From positions 124,001-188,000 of the forward strand of contig JAOTOL010001512.1 of NCBI GenBank assembly GCA_034440575.1: a stretch of 64,000 nucleotides of DNA. The letters run 5' to 3'. Each line of letters begins with the position of its first letter. The stretch's first letter is position 1. The stretch is from Imbricaverruca yamaguchii (taxonomy: Eukaryota; Arthropoda; Thecostraca; Neoverrucidae). This document shows, piece after piece, positions 1 through 14,000 of this stretch. A model generated the notes under the pieces. The model was not told where the DNA came from. It was given only the letters and a program-made list of their open reading frames with translations, and ran no database searches. A program made the position numbers and the translations under genes.

Positions 1-1898
1 TGTCTGGTTACGGACCAATCTTGGCACCAGGCATGCACCGGTAGTGTCCCCAGGTTTTTTCTCTCATATAATGGAGTCTATCAGGCAAAGAAATCCAATT
101 CAGTGATGTCCCTGAAGCCAATAAGCAATAGGAGCGATAGATAATGACGTTGACTTATCAAAAGGAAATTGTCGCCCCCCCCGTCCAGGCACCGCATTTC
201 CGTGATGGGGGGGTATTGAGTGCCCTAAGGACCCAGTGGACCAGACCATCGGTCCGTGGTGAGGGTTTGTTTGTTTATTGGGGTTTAGGGGCGCATTGAC
301 TGCAGTGGCCATGCAGCGCCCCCGCGGTGAGGGGTGAGACTAAGAGTGCCTCACTCATCCGTTCATCCGTACGCCACCATTCCAATGCCCATATCATCTC
401 AACGTCCATGCCCTTAACCTGACCCTACAACACCAACTCTCCCCATCATAGGCAGGTGGGACAACTTCCCCCGGTCCTGTCCTCCAGCTCGGTATTATCG
501 GGTAGTCGCGCCCCCCCCCCCGGCCCGCCCCCGGGGTTGACTGAGTCCTGGAGGCTGGGGTCCCCCGTCACACGGTGCTAGTTGCGGCGAGGGATCAGCA
601 TTCATCTTTGTTCCCGATATCCCGGAGGGGCGAGCGGGCCCGCAGGGCCCCATACGGGGCAGGTGGCTGGTCGCCTCGGGCCGGGATCTGGGGTTCTTCC
701 CAGCACTTAATTGAAAAAGTATGTAGTGACCAAATATGACTTGCACCTACCAAGACATAAAAAATGACTCCCTTCATGCCTCTCTAATCACATGTTGTGT
801 TTGAACTGTACTAGTTCGCTTTCTGGTTCTGGCCTTTTATTCTTCTGAGCACTTCTTTTCTGGTCAGGGAATTTTCCATGAATGGAAAATGTACGAATGA
901 AGGCATGGATGTATATTTATTTACTTGCATCAGACGTGACAATGACATTGTACACACATGACTGACATTATATTAAACATATTCAATGTTGTTGAGGAGC
1001 ATGGTAATCCCAACTTTGGCTTTTATTCTGTATGCTGGTAAGCTGTCATTATTCAAATGTCATGGGTATCTCATCTTGTGTTCTGCTCCTTGCATTCTCT
1101 TTGAATGTTACTGCAGCTCCGATGATCACCTGAAATAAAAAATTTACATTATTCTCAATGATGTGGCCAAGTTGTGTCAAGGGCTCAAAATGGTTATGTA
1201 AGGTGATTACTAGCACTACAGTGGATCTCATTCTCACTGGAAACCACAAGTCACCGTAAGCCCATGGTGCATGCTGCTCACATGCATATGCTGAACATAT
1301 ATGAACAGAGAACATGCTACTCAGGCTATGTTCACAATTATCGCCATTTGATAGTAGCAGAACTAGCTGGGATTGCTTTGCATTGCGTTGCAGGATTGTT
1401 ATGCATTAGCCCTTCGTCTGATATTTTGCAATGCAAGGAGTGGATTTGTGTGGGAGTGTATAGTTCTTTTGACGGGCAAATGTCCAAAACTGCCATTTTT
1501 CTAACGCTGGTCTCAAGTGACCCGAATCGAAGCAAAGCCTCACCTCACTCATGTGTTCTATCTCGGCTGTATTAGCTGTGACATACAGTGCCCAGCAGAA
1601 GTGAGTGATTAAATTATTTTCTGAAGGTGCCGGCCGATATCGCCACACGTTGATGCTTCTTGGTTAGATGACATGAAAACCGGCGACAAATGGTCTAACT
1701 CGCTGGTTGAATCACAAGTGCGCTGTATCGGTGTTTCTGGTCCTGTGCAGATGGGGTGTAATGCTGTGATGTATTCCACCGTAAGTGTGTAAAGCCGTGA
1801 GGTGTCGGTGTTTCTTACTGCTCCTGCCGTTGACTTGTGCGTGCAGCCTCTGGTGCCCGATGTGCACACAATGTGTGTGTGTGTGTCGGTGCGAGCAG
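1..1898. other. Intronic or upstream stretch without recognised exon
   Basis: Presumably an intron of the UBR gene. It contains one inverted LINE tail (262-321), a C-rich tract at 511-535 and a GC-rich block at 590-690 of unknown nature. From 700 to 1850 it is AT-richer; no reading frame resembles the upstream UBR segments. Confidence 0.5.
262..321 (-). mobile_element. LINE 3' tail fragment, inverted
   Basis: On the minus strand: GCGCTGCATGGCCACTGCAG, TCAATGCGCCCCTAAACCCC, then AATAAACAAACAAACC. Same family as 4999-5053, opposite orientation. Confidence 0.65.
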
Positions 1899-2003
1899 GT
1901 GCGCGCCGGGCAGTGGAAGCGGAACGGCCGCTCGCTGGAGATCATGTGCAGCTGGTACTCGCTCTCCATGCAGGTGTGCGACATGCGCGACCGTGACCTC
2001 CAG
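1899..2003 (+). CDS. UBR2: UBR exon 1 of window
   Basis: 35 codons, phase 0 to 0, beginning VRAGQWKRNGRSLEIMC. The acceptor is gcgagcag at 1891-1898 after a (TG)n tract, and the donor is CAG|GTGGGT at 2004. It matches the UBR segment where Trp-(Arg/Lys)-Arg-Asn-Gly follows the region behind the ClpS-like part. The donor and the first ~40 bases of the intron are repeated twice downstream. Confidence 0.9.
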
Positions 2004-5000
2004 GTGGGTGGCGCCTCCTCACGGCCCCACGGTGGTGGCGCGTCCAGGTGGATGGTGTTCCCTCGCGGTCCCACGGGGGTTGTGGCCTCGAGGTGGTTGG
2101 TACTACCTCATGGTCGTGGAATATTTGCAGGTGTCATCACAGCGGCTGTGATGACACAGTTGAATGCGACGCGTCGGTGCACGGAATTTTTATGCAGATC
2201 ATGTGTGGACAATTAATACACTGGTCTGTGTGTCCTGGACTGTATTATGGTCATGCTCGTTGTCGGTGCAACGGCCATACAGAGTAGCTATTGCCCACGT
2301 TGTTACTCGATCGGTGAAACCAAGCTAGCTGGTTTACTAGCTGGTTAGTATGTAAGCTAGATAGTTAGCAATTTACAATTACATCTGCCACTTCGTTTCG
2401 TTGCACGAGCTATGCAAGACATTGTAAGTGATTTGCTGTGCTGATTTCACATCGTATCCTGTGTAATTAACGTTGTCTTGGCAGGTGGCTCAGATTTGCG
2501 CTTCGCTCATGGACAGTGACGAGTTTGTTGCGACGCTGATGTTCCGACACGGCGCCAATCTGTACGTGACGCCAGCCGCCGACCAGGCACTGGTGAGAAC
2601 CGTGGACGAGACGACGGGGAGATTCTCCGACAACCAGGCACTGGTCAGAACCATCAACCAGACAACGGCGGGAACTGCCATTGACCTGCACAGATACTGG
2701 TGGGAAGCGCCGCCGCTGGGGCGCTGGTGAGAACCGCTAACCAGACAACGGTGAGAGCCTCCGCCGACCAGATACTAGTGATAAGCGCTGCCAATCTGGC
2801 ACTGGTGAGAACTGCCGCCAATCAAGGTGCTGGTGAGACCCATGGACGAGGCGGCGGTGGGAGTCTCCGCCGGCCAGGCCCTGGTGAGAACTTCTGCTGG
2901 GTGGCATCGAGTTCGTGCTGCGGCCATGCGTTGTGATGTGTTGAATTCCCCCGGTTGAGTAGTCTCGCTAGGTAGTTCTAGGCTGATTCGGAGTGACGGG
3001 AGTATTTTTTACGTTTGCGGATAGTTGCTCTGAGGAAGTTGATCGGCTTGTAGTTGCCCAAGGTGGATCGGAAGATAGTTGTGCTGCGGTGCAGTGTCGG
3101 GCGATCCGAAATGATAGGTCGATATGCGGTGGCGAGAGGGTGGTGATCTGAGGTGGTGCGAAATGGCATAGGTTATCGATGGCTTGCATGCGTCGCTGTG
3201 CGTTGCTAAGCAAATTTTACCCTAGTAGATTTGCACCATAACAGTTGATTTCATTGTATTTTGATGTAGATGTAACATTGGCATGGATACATGTGTGCAA
3301 GAATGCAATCTATTGGAAATGGCAATGTCATATTTATCTCAAAAGCAAAATAAATGCGCGACCAACAGCGTATTCGTCAAGAGGTGGTCGCGAGGGTGTA
3401 GTTACCATCTGGGCTCCCTGCTCCGAGTGCCCACCCTCTGGCTATTGTCCTCTGGGTTTCAGCAGGAGGAGCAGGACGACACTCGCGAGCACATGGAGAA
3501 CGGCATGGCCGACTTCCTGCTGCTGTTGATCCACGTGTTCTCGGAGCGCTACCACCCGGGCGTCGGCGTCGTCACCAAACAGGAATGCCTGGAAAACGAG
3601 GTAATCAACTACACGGTAACTAGGAACGTAACCAGGAACGGGAGCCGTCAGCGAGTTGGCGAGCTTGGGAACATAGGACACGAGACAGATGACGTCTGGC
3701 ATGTGCTGTAGACGATATCCAGACAGGAAGTAATCGGCAGGGACGTATCTCTGAAAATATATATGCTGGAATTAAGCGAATTCACTTGGCATCAGCCGAT
3801 ATCAATGTAATGGTAACGCACTAGTCCGATTGTTAAGAATTATCTGGCGAAACGTAACAAGCCGACCAACCTCGTCTCAGATTTGGACGAAAATTGATAT
3901 CTGCTGTTCTCATGTGTCCTGAATTCCCTAATACAATTTTAAGTCACTCAGGATGCCATGTGAAAAGCTATAGCCCAAGTAAATGTTGCCTTTTTAGATG
4001 ACCCATACGTCCCAGGCCCGTAAAAGTGTTGGGTAGTTAGGAAATAGAACAGTTGCCGCACTCACCACCAGATGACAGTGCATTCGGTAAACAACACAAC
4101 CAAAAGTCGACCTTTTGGATACGAGTATCCAGAAATTTCTGTTTTTTTATGTTGAATAACAGCTGTCTAAGGAATATTTTGGAAAAAGAAAAACTTACGA
4201 ACTGAGGAACAATATTTATGACGTTTTGACCTTTGAAATTAGGTCCTTGGGTGAAATGATCAATGATTTCATCCGGTTCATTTTTCAAATGGTGTATATA
4301 TATATATATATATATATATAAATATATATAAATATATATATTTATATACACAGTATCTATTATGCTATCTTTTATGACATTCAGGAAGTGTACAGGCTGC
4401 TATGCATGTGCTCATTTACCATACTTTTGAAAACATATGACTGGTAAAACATATGTTATCCAAACAGTCAAAATTGCCTAGAGCTATAACTTTTGACCTG
4501 GTGACCTGAGCGACTTAAGATTGTGCCAGTGAGTTCAGTAGACAAGGGAAGCCCAGATATCAGTGTTCGTCGAAATGTGGGAGATAGGGGTGTTGAATTC
4601 CTCGACCGCTGCTGTATTTCGTCAGATAATTGCCTTGGTAGAAGTCTGATGGGTGACTGAAAGTCGTTGCACCAAAGGTGCCATGCTCTCCTATCAGTTC
4701 AGCTCATGGTTGCGTGCCCCCGATTTGTCCACACGCACAGGCGAAAACTTTGGACGTACTTCAGTCTCGCTACGGAAAGTACTAGGGGATGAATCGTCAT
4801 GTCTACAATCGGCACAGCTGTTCTGTTTCCTTGCATAAATGCAGTTTTCTGCGGCATATACGTTAATGCAGTGTCAGGTATTTGGTAAAACCAGGACGGT
4901 TATGCTCTACTCCTTGACCATGGATTTGGTGATGTGTCGCATTTAATAGTTTCGATCAGTTTCGGCTTTAAAACTTGGTATGACTGACAATGTTACGAGC

Positions 5001-8000
5001 GCTGCATGACCACTGCAATCGATGCGCCACTAAACCCCAATAACCAACCAACCAGCCTTTGTGGAAGTGGTATGACCTGGATAGTAAAATATTCACTTTC
5101 AGAGAAGAGTTCACCTGCAGTGATCTTGTTCCAACGTCCTAGATTGGGCCTCCTAACTAAGGAATGCTGGCACGTCATGCTCACAATCGGCCCGCAGGTC
5201 ATCCAGTTCCTGTGCGTGAAGCCCATGACGCACTCCCAGCTGACCAAGCGTCTTCCCGAGGCCGACTCTTGCCTGCTGGAGACGGCGTTGCGACATGTGG
5301 CCGACTTCGCCACCCAGGAGGACCATCGCGGCCTGCGGACCTACCAGCTCAAGCCAGGTGAAACGGGCACTGGGTGGCGGCGCCTCCGGCCTAACCGGGG
5401 AGTGCGCCTCAGGCCTAATCTAGGGACGGTGCCTCCGGCCTAGCCGGGGGACGGCATCTCCGATCTAACCGGGAGTGCGCCTCAGGCCTAATCTAGGGAC
5501 GGCGCCTCCGGCCTAGCTGGGGGACGGTGCCTCCGGCCTAGCCTGGGGACGGCATCTCCGATCTAACCGGGAGACGGCACCTCGGGCCTAACCTGGGTAC
5601 AGTGTCTCCGGACTAGCCGGGGAGAATTCCTCCGGCCTAGCTGGGGGACGGCACTTCAGGCGTAACTGGGGTAGCGTGCCTTCGTACGAACCGGGTGAGT
5701 TGTTCCTCGGGACAAAGGACTAGACTTGACTATGTGGCTCAAACCAGGGTGGATGGGAGGGAGAAGCCCCTGACTGAGGAGAAAGCTATGGGTTCCAGCC
5801 AGCCGATCAGGACCTCGACCATAGCACGTGGCCACGGCTCCAGCCTCAGCCCTCGTTACGTAATGCGTCGGCATAAACAACATACTCATCAGATTTTCAT
5901 CTTGCTAAGGATGTCTGCTAAGTGACACTTACTTGGCAACACGTTGCGTACACGAGTCACGTTTCGTGGATCTTACTGTGGGAATAAACTTCACTCAGTA
6001 CTGAAAATCAAAAACCATTATTGGTTTTTTATTTTCAGTACTGGGTGATGCATGATGCACTTTTTATGATGCATGGGACTGCGACGTAGAAGTAACTGGC
6101 TACAGCTGATAAAGCCAAAACAAGGCTATAACCAACTTGAACCGTGCTGCCCACAGATTGTTATTTCCATGAATAGTCAATAAAATGGAATTGGACTAAA
6201 AATCCCCGAAATTTATGGAAAATTAAGTATGTTTAGGGTAAACGTGAAGCTAGTGAACCATTAAATCTGGAATTTTCTGGGTTTTCTTTGGACTCGCAAT
6301 TTGTGTAGGTGTTGTCTGACATGGCATGTCGTGCTCAAAACGTATGAAACGTGGTGGTATTTTTGGAGCAGTGGGGAACAGTTGGGAAGATCTACATGTT
6401 TTGGCTACCTTTGTGTTTTGCGTACATGGTCCGGCCCTCGCCGGCTCGCACATTGTGCTCCTCTGTGTGCAACTGTGCGGTCTGGCCTAATTACCCTCAT
6501 CGCGAACGGCACTGTTTTTGCCATTGAAAAGGTTACGAGAAGTAAGTATTTTGCACCGGAAATGAATGAACATCCTCCTACAATTAACTGCCGCTGAACA
6601 CACACTTGCGTGCTTACGTCGAACATTCATGTCGGCCACCTCCAACAATTTGCTAATGAGTACGTCAGTTTCAACAGACGTGCTATACGACTGGATGTTG
6701 CCAATCTGAAGCCAATGCTGAAGAAATCGTGGTGTGCATTCTGAATAGGGTATTCTGATGTGTTTGTGTTATGAGGATGGCGTGTGCATGGTTTGAAAAA
6801 TCAACCGTTTATCTTACATTTGTAAGTTGAATGGCCCTGTTTGACAATGTGCTGCTCTGTGATGGAGTGTTCAAGAGTGACCTCAAGCTGAAATTATGAT
6901 GTCACAGGGTTTGAAAAAGATATCTTCTCCGTATCTTATTACCCAGAAATTTCCCTCTCCACATCCAGAAAAACAAAATACAAATCCAACACTGGCCGTG
7001 TGTGGTGCGTTCTGAGCAAGGCGGGTGCGATGTGTTGTGACAGAGGTGTGTGTTGTGTGCGGCAGAGTTCTACTGGCGCTACAGCTGCATGTGGCAACAC
7101 TACTCCCGCCGGGACTGCTCCATGTCTGAACAGTTGCAGCGGCGGCGGCGCGCCGAGACGGCCGGCACGGGTCCCATGTGTCTGCCGCCGCCCGCGCTGC
7201 CGGCCTTCCGAGCCGACCTGCTGCCGGCGCGCCGCATCTTCACCTGCGACACCACTCTGCTGACCGTGCGGGCCGTCCTCGGCAGGTGGGCAGCGCTCAC
7301 CAAAGACAGCTGGGGCCTAGCGGAGGGGCTAGGGACGCTGGAGTCGGGCCGTCAAAAACACATTCGGTGTAGTTTTTTTCCTAGTTCTGCTATTGATAAG
7401 AGGCGTTAATACCGTCATTAGTAAGAGGCACACATAATGTGTCAATGTGCAGTGTTAAAATGTGTTTTTTCCGTAGGGTGTGAGATGTCAAAACGCGCTC
7501 AGTAGGATGTCGAAAGTTAGTGGTCAATGAATTAGTGTCATTTAAAACGCTTTTGATGTCTGAGACTTAACTTTGAGTCAATGGCGTGCCTATGACTCTA
7601 CCTTTATCATTTGTTTTGAGATTAGTACATCAGGAAGAGCTATATTCTGAATGCGAGAAAAATACCTATGCTACAAACTGGTATTGTATACCAAGTCACT
7701 TTATAGGTAATCCCTTTACCTGAACTTGCATTGCAAAATGTTCGTGTATCACCATCCCTTATCGAGAGCATACACATGTTACTTGTGAACGAGATACTGT
7801 TAGAAGGGAGACACGAAGACTTCATAGGCACGCAAAACGAAGCAGGATGTAGATAATTATTGAAGGAGGATGTCGATTGAGTGCTCAGAAAGTGGTATAT
7901 TCCACCCTATTTCGCGAATAATTTATAACTGCAATGTGCTCTAGTAGAAATGAATGCGATTCCTCTTTCTGTGCGTTGGTATAGCGCAGTGTTGGCAGGA

Positions 8001-11000
8001 GGATTGCAGGCCTGAGCCGTCTGCCGACTCTAGACGGCCGGTGACGCTACCTTCGACTGGAGGGGCGCCCACTTTTTAAACCCACTTGTAATTCGAAACT
8101 ACTCCGGGGCAAGAAAAGGAACTGGGACCACGCCAACGTGTAGCTCCACGAGTATATTTCAGAGTGCTTACAACTTTTGACCTTTGCTTAATTGTCGAGT
8201 TCAAGCAGGCAGGGGTTAAGTGCATCACGGCTATAGGCTTTACTGCCAGCCACCGTGCGAATTGGTATCCAGGGCGGATATTCAGTGTTCTGCTTGAAAA
8301 GAACATGCCATTTTGATACCATTTTATCGGATCGTGGCGCTACCAGAGATCATAAGCATCGGGGAGTTTTACCTCTGGATAATTATGGGATATTCTTCGA
8401 CCCTGAATTTAATTTAGCGACCATTTTCATTCCAGTAAATGATAAATTTTGCACTTTCATCCTCGGAACACCCGAAGTCAAGTTGGCATCATGGTGAACC
8501 ATGCCTAATCTCATTGGGTAGAGTTCTTGGTTCAGCTCACGTTGTGCGATGAGTGCCATTTTTAGCGTATTTCAGCTGAAATTCGCAAAAAATGGCACAC
8601 TGGAAAATTTTTTTTACCGAGGTTACCTGACCTCAGGTCAGCATATTTGTTTTTAATCTGACACATGTAAGCTGTTGGGTTTGACACATACTATAGCTCC
8701 TGTAAGTTTCAAAGTAATCGGTTCATGCTTTAGCATATATTGGAGGTCCATTTTTTAGATGTTGACCTCCTTAGCACTTTATAAGTCAACCTCTAGTGAC
8801 TCGAAGCTTTGTATCAAAAGCTGCGAGTCACTAGAGGTAAAGCTTTTTATCAAGTGGTGCATACAAGACATCAGAAGACACGAAAAATTTGGGCGCACCA
8901 CGCGCATCCATTTCGTCTGGATCACGAAACGTTTGTCGGGGTGGGTGCTAATAGACCCCCACCCCCGGTAGGGCAACGGTTAACTGGGAGCTGTTCAGTA
9001 GCTCCATCCCCTGCTTGATTGTCCGGCCGGCTGGTACGAGACTCGCCTCTGTGCTGTCTGGTATGGCACACGGGCAGTGACTTATGTAGTCGGTACCTGA
9101 CCTGACACACCTTGTGACCTGAAAAATCCGAGGGTGTTCTGCTGGTGCGGCACGTGACCTGACCTAGCCTGACCTACAGTGTAGTATGGACTGATTCAGT
9201 GGCGGCGATCTGTCGGGTATGTAGCTGGCCTCGCCCGGCCTGACCGGATCTAGCCCTGTGTGTTGCGTGGGCACACTGAAGGACAATGATCTGTCGGGCA
9301 TGTGTCTGGCCTCATCCGACCTGACCTGACCTAGCCCTGTGTGCTGCGTGGGCAGACTGAGGGACAGCGAGCCGTCTGGCATCTCCGAGTGGATCCTGCA
9401 GCGCGTGCTGTACCTAGTGGCGATTGCACTGGGCGAGGAGGAGCGCGACCCGTCCGGCTTCTGCTTCTCCCGGCCGGCGCACCAGTGTGGCGTCGCCGAC
9501 CTCCTCACCAGCATGGTGGGTGGTGGTTCGTGGCTCTCACAAACAACAGCCGGCCCGATGGAATCGCCGACTGGCGCACTCGTCCAGTGTTGGAAAAGTG
9601 CGTTGATTTTTGTCATTCTAGACATTATCCCCTCCAGAAAATTGTTCTCTCATTTTCTCATTTGAACGCTGAATCGTGCTGCTTGACATTGATCTGCTCT
9701 GTGATAAAGCGTTCAAGATTCACTCGAAGGTCCAAACTGAGTTGCCGATGTCACAGGTTTGAAGAAGAGCATCCTCTCCATGGTCGATTGTCCAACGATT
9801 TTCCTCTCCACATCCAGAATTGCCAAGCAAAAATCCAACTATGCGCTCGTTTCGGATTCTTAACGTCTCGCGTTCAAATATCCCAACCTGCCTGGCATGC
9901 CGGCTGTGCCACGGAACAGTGGCGATGGTGCATGGTCTGTGTTTCCACTTGCGTCGTACAAGAACCCACGGCTCTAGTATCTATGATGAGGGGTCGCTGT
10001 AGACGAGGCAGGGAGTCGCCTGTGGGTAGTCCGATTCTTGGTCATAAATAGGGAGTAGGTGCGAAACCCATATCCGGTGGGATTACCGAGTCTGCTGGCG
10101 ACCAACTGGCGTGAGAGGTTGGTGGCGTTATTTGCCGTGGCAGTGGAATAAGTCGTGAAAGAAGCCAGGACTTTTCCAGTATATGTGGTGGCAGCTATCC
10201 GATGCCTGTGGTACTGACGGCCAAACAGTTGTAATTATGGTGACAGTTGTCTGGTGCATGTGATGGTGGTTGTCTGGTACATTTGATGGCGGTTGTCTGG
10301 TGTCTATGTTTTCCAGTGCCTGCGATGCCAGTTGTCCTGTGTCTCTGATGCCAGTTGTCCTGTGTGTACTGCCAGTTGTCCTGTGTATAATGCCAGTTGT
10401 CCTGTCTCTGTGATGCCAGTTGTCCTGTGTCTGTGATGCCAGTTGTCCTGTGTCTGTGGTGCCAGTTGTCCGGTGTCTGTGATGCCAGTTGTTCTGTGTC
10501 TGTGATGCCAGTTGTCCTGTGTCTGTGATGCCAGGTGTCCTGTGTCTGTGATGCCAGTTGTCCTGTCTGTGATGCCGGTTGTCCTGTGTCTGTGATGCCA
10601 GTTGTCCTGTGTCTGTGATGCCAGTTGTCCTGTGTCTGTGATGCCGGTTGTCCTGTGTCTGTGATACCAGTTGTCCTGTGTCTGTGATACCAGTTGTCCT
10701 GTGTCTGTGATGCCAGTTGTCCTGTGTCTGTGAACCAGTTGTCCCGTGTATGTGATGACAGTTGTCCTGTGTCTGTGATGCCAGTTGTCCTGTCTGTGAT
10801 GCCGGTTGTCCCGTGTATGTGATGCCGGTTGCCCTGTGTCTATGATGCCAGTTGTCCTGTGTCTGTGATGCCAATTGTCCGGTGTCTGTGATGCCGGTTG
10901 TCCTGTGTCTGTAATGCCGGTTGTCCTGTGTCTGTGATGCCGGTTGCCCTGTGTCTGTGATGCCAGTTGTCCTGTGTCTGTGATGCCAGTTGTCCCGTGT

Positions 11001-14000
11001 CCGTGATGCCAGATGTCCGGTTTCCGTGATGTCAGATGCCCGGTGTCTGTGGTGCCAGATGTCCGGTGTCCGTGATGCCAGTTGTCCGGTGTCTGGGACG
11101 CCAGTTGTCCTGTGTCTGTGATGCCAGTTGTCCCGTGTCCGTGATGCCAGATGTCCGGTGTCCGTGATGTCAGATGTCCGGTGTCAGTGATGTCAGATGC
11201 CCGGTGTCTGTGGTGCCAGATGTCCGGTGTCTGCGGCTACAGCTGTGATGTCTGATGTCCGGTGCCTGCGGCTACAGCAGTGGTGCCCTGACCGTGGCCG
11301 GACGCGACAGGTGGGCAGTACCCGGCTCGGCTCACAGTCTGAGCTGCTCGGCTGGGTGGTGGACCGGCTCAACCAGCAGCTGGGTCGCGACGCTGCGCCG
11401 CTCGCCACGTCCGCCGACTCGGTGGCGGCCGCCAGCTCAGAGCAGAAGCGGCGGCGAGCCGCGGCCGCCGCCCGCCGCGCTCGCATCCTGGACCAGATGC
11501 AGGCGCAGCAGCGCCGCTTCCTGACGCAGAACGCGACGGCGCTGACGGAGGCCGACGCGGCTACGGCGGCACCGGCCGCCGGCCCGCTCACCCGCTCCGA
11601 CTCCAGCATGGACCTTGGCGAGGGTGGCGAGTCCGAGAAGTGGCCGGTGTGTGTGGGGCCGCGACAGGCGACGCGGCCGGCCACCGCCGCCGCCGCAGAG
11701 TACACGTGCATCCTGTGTCAGGCGGTGGACCGGGTGTTGCCCACCCGACCTGCCATGGTGATGGCCGCCTTCGTACAACGTTCCACTGTGCTCTCCCGCG
11801 ACCGCGCCTTCCACACCAAGGAGCACGACGTGCTGTACGTGCCCACAGAACTGTTAGGCATCCCGCACACGTCCAGCTGCGGGCACACCATGCACGCCAC
11901 CTGCTGGAGGAACCACTTCGACAGCGTGGCACGCGAACGCCGCAGACATCCCAGGTGAGGTGTGCTCACCCAGGGTCGGCTACACGGCGCAGATACCCCA
12001 GGTGAGGTGTGCGCACCCAGGGTCAGCTATGCGGCGCAGACACTCCAGGTGAGGTGTGGGACTGCGCACCCGGGGTCGGCTACATGCACTGTCGGTCAAA
12101 GTGGACACGGCACTCGGTTTAGATCACGAGCACGCATCCGTTGAGTGGTAGTGTTAGGATGGTGCTCCGTTTGTGGACAGCTTCATAAAGCGTTCCTCGA
12201 CGAGTATGTTTGGGACTGTTGCTCCAGCCGTGTCGTGTGTGCTTTTGTCGTGGCAGCGGATTTCCTGGCGGAAATGTTGTTAGGTGGTTGTATTCTCGGT
12301 ACACCAACAAACACTGCTGCTAGGTGGCATGATAGCAATGCCTTCGACATCTAGTTATGTGATCCTGCTCGTTGTAAACACTCCGTTTATTGAAGCATGA
12401 GTTAACGAACATATCGGTTCTGGTGATGCTGCTATGAATATTGCATGGCCGCTGAAATAGCCAAATCAGTAGCAGGCAGTAGTAGAAGCCATTTACTAAG
12501 ATATATTGGCTTTTATGTCGGCCCTAACGCACTTTGTTTCTTAGCTAAGCCTATCGACACCGGGGACAAGTAGCCTAGGGGCAAGTCGTTGGTCGCACAA
12601 TCGAGAGGTTGTCGGTTCGAATCTCGCCTGTCGCTACTCTTCGCCCGCGACCAATCGGCGTGAGAGATTGGCGACGCTACGTGACCCAACGGTCGATGTG
12701 TCGTAAAACCAATAACTAACCAACCAACCTATCGACACCATGAAAGTGCGACAATGTCCAGGAGGTGATAACATAGACGTGAAATATGTCAATACTTAAG
12801 TTCATTTAAGATAATTAAATCCAGTATGGGTGCGAATTGTTGTACGCAATCATCCTGCAACTGGTTAGGGGAATAGGTGCGATGTACCCACCATTTCCCA
12901 GATCAGGACACAGTACCGCTGACGCCGCTCCTTGACAGGCTTAAATAAATATAAGCTGAACCTAGATTTTTGACAACCAGATCATTATTATCTCCGGAAA
13001 TTTATCATCTCCTTTTTCTCGCTGGAAGATTGAATGGTGTGTGTGCAATTACCGTATACATCTGCTCGTTTTTAAAGTGCCCAAAGCTTCTTGAGAAGAG
13101 CAAAGGGCAATTTCTTATGCCGCAAAGAGAAGTAAAATTATCCTCTTCAAATTGAATAAACGAAACATTTCCCTCCATATCCAGGATCGCAAAATACAAG
13201 TCCAGCCCTGATCCAGTATAGCACGTGCAGCTGGAGCTCTAACCGATGGAGGTCAACGGGACCACGTGCTGATGTCATGTCGCATGTACTGAGGTCAGAC
13301 CATCTGTACTGAGGACAGGTCACGTGTTCTGGGACAGGTCGTCACGTGTGTCGCGGCCAGGTGACGTATGTTGACGGCGGACCATATGTGCTACGGCTGG
13401 GTCATGCGAGCCTAAGTTAGGTCACGTGTCTGAAGCTGAGCCAGGTCAGGCCATGCGTGCTGAAACAAGGCCGCATGTGTTGAAGTTGGCGTCAAGCTAC
13501 GTACAAAGTCAACACTTGAGACTCAGATCACGTGGTCGGGCGCGCGAGGCCCGTAGTGACGTATGCTGAGGTCAGGTCACCATGCCGCAGGGTGCACTAC
13601 CTGTCAGGGTTCGACGTGCGGCGGCAGGAGTTCCTCTGCCCGCTGTGTCAGCGGCTGAGTAACACCGTGGTGCCGATCGTGCCTGTCGCCGCCGCCGCCG
13701 TCGCCGCCCACCCACCTCCCGAGGACAACTTCGGCGTCTGGCTGTCAGCGCTGGTGGCCGCCGCTGACGAGAAGGTAGGAGTTCGACACTTCACTGCCCT
13801 GTCGGACGTTTGTGACGTCACGGTCGACACTTCACTGCCCGGCCGGACGTTTGTCACGTCACGGGCGAGAGAGCACTGCCGGCCGGACGTTTGTCACGTT
13901 CATCAGCAGCCACGGTACTGAAAGTGAAATATTATTCTTGAAAACATAGCCTGAGGGTGGGCAATTTCGAGCAAAGCCCCTGACGGTCCAAGGGACTCTT

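Larger units (their letters stand above)
3601..5197. other. UBR intron 3
   Basis: Apart from the (TA)n at 4293 and the LINE tail at 4999, no recognisable element. Confidence 0.6.
7286..9160. other. UBR intron 5, mostly unique sequence
   Basis: Contains repeat E (7667-7730) and the palindromes at 8553 and 8790. The rest is AT-rich and without coding signs. Confidence 0.6.

Noticed and set aside
5372..5700. Donor-copy array after UBR exon 4
   Set aside because: The units start 15 bases into the intron and do not contain the CCAG|GTGAAA donor, so this array does not support the junction-copy pattern.
10128..10874. Open frame of 248 codons on the minus strand (His/Gln/Thr repeats)
   Set aside because: Antisense translation of the 23-bp array before UBR exon 7.
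12562..12640. tRNA gene
   Set aside because: A and B boxes are present but no cloverleaf with paired acceptor stem; it is the head of a SINE with body, tail and target duplication. The same holds for 17810, 23828 and 42494.
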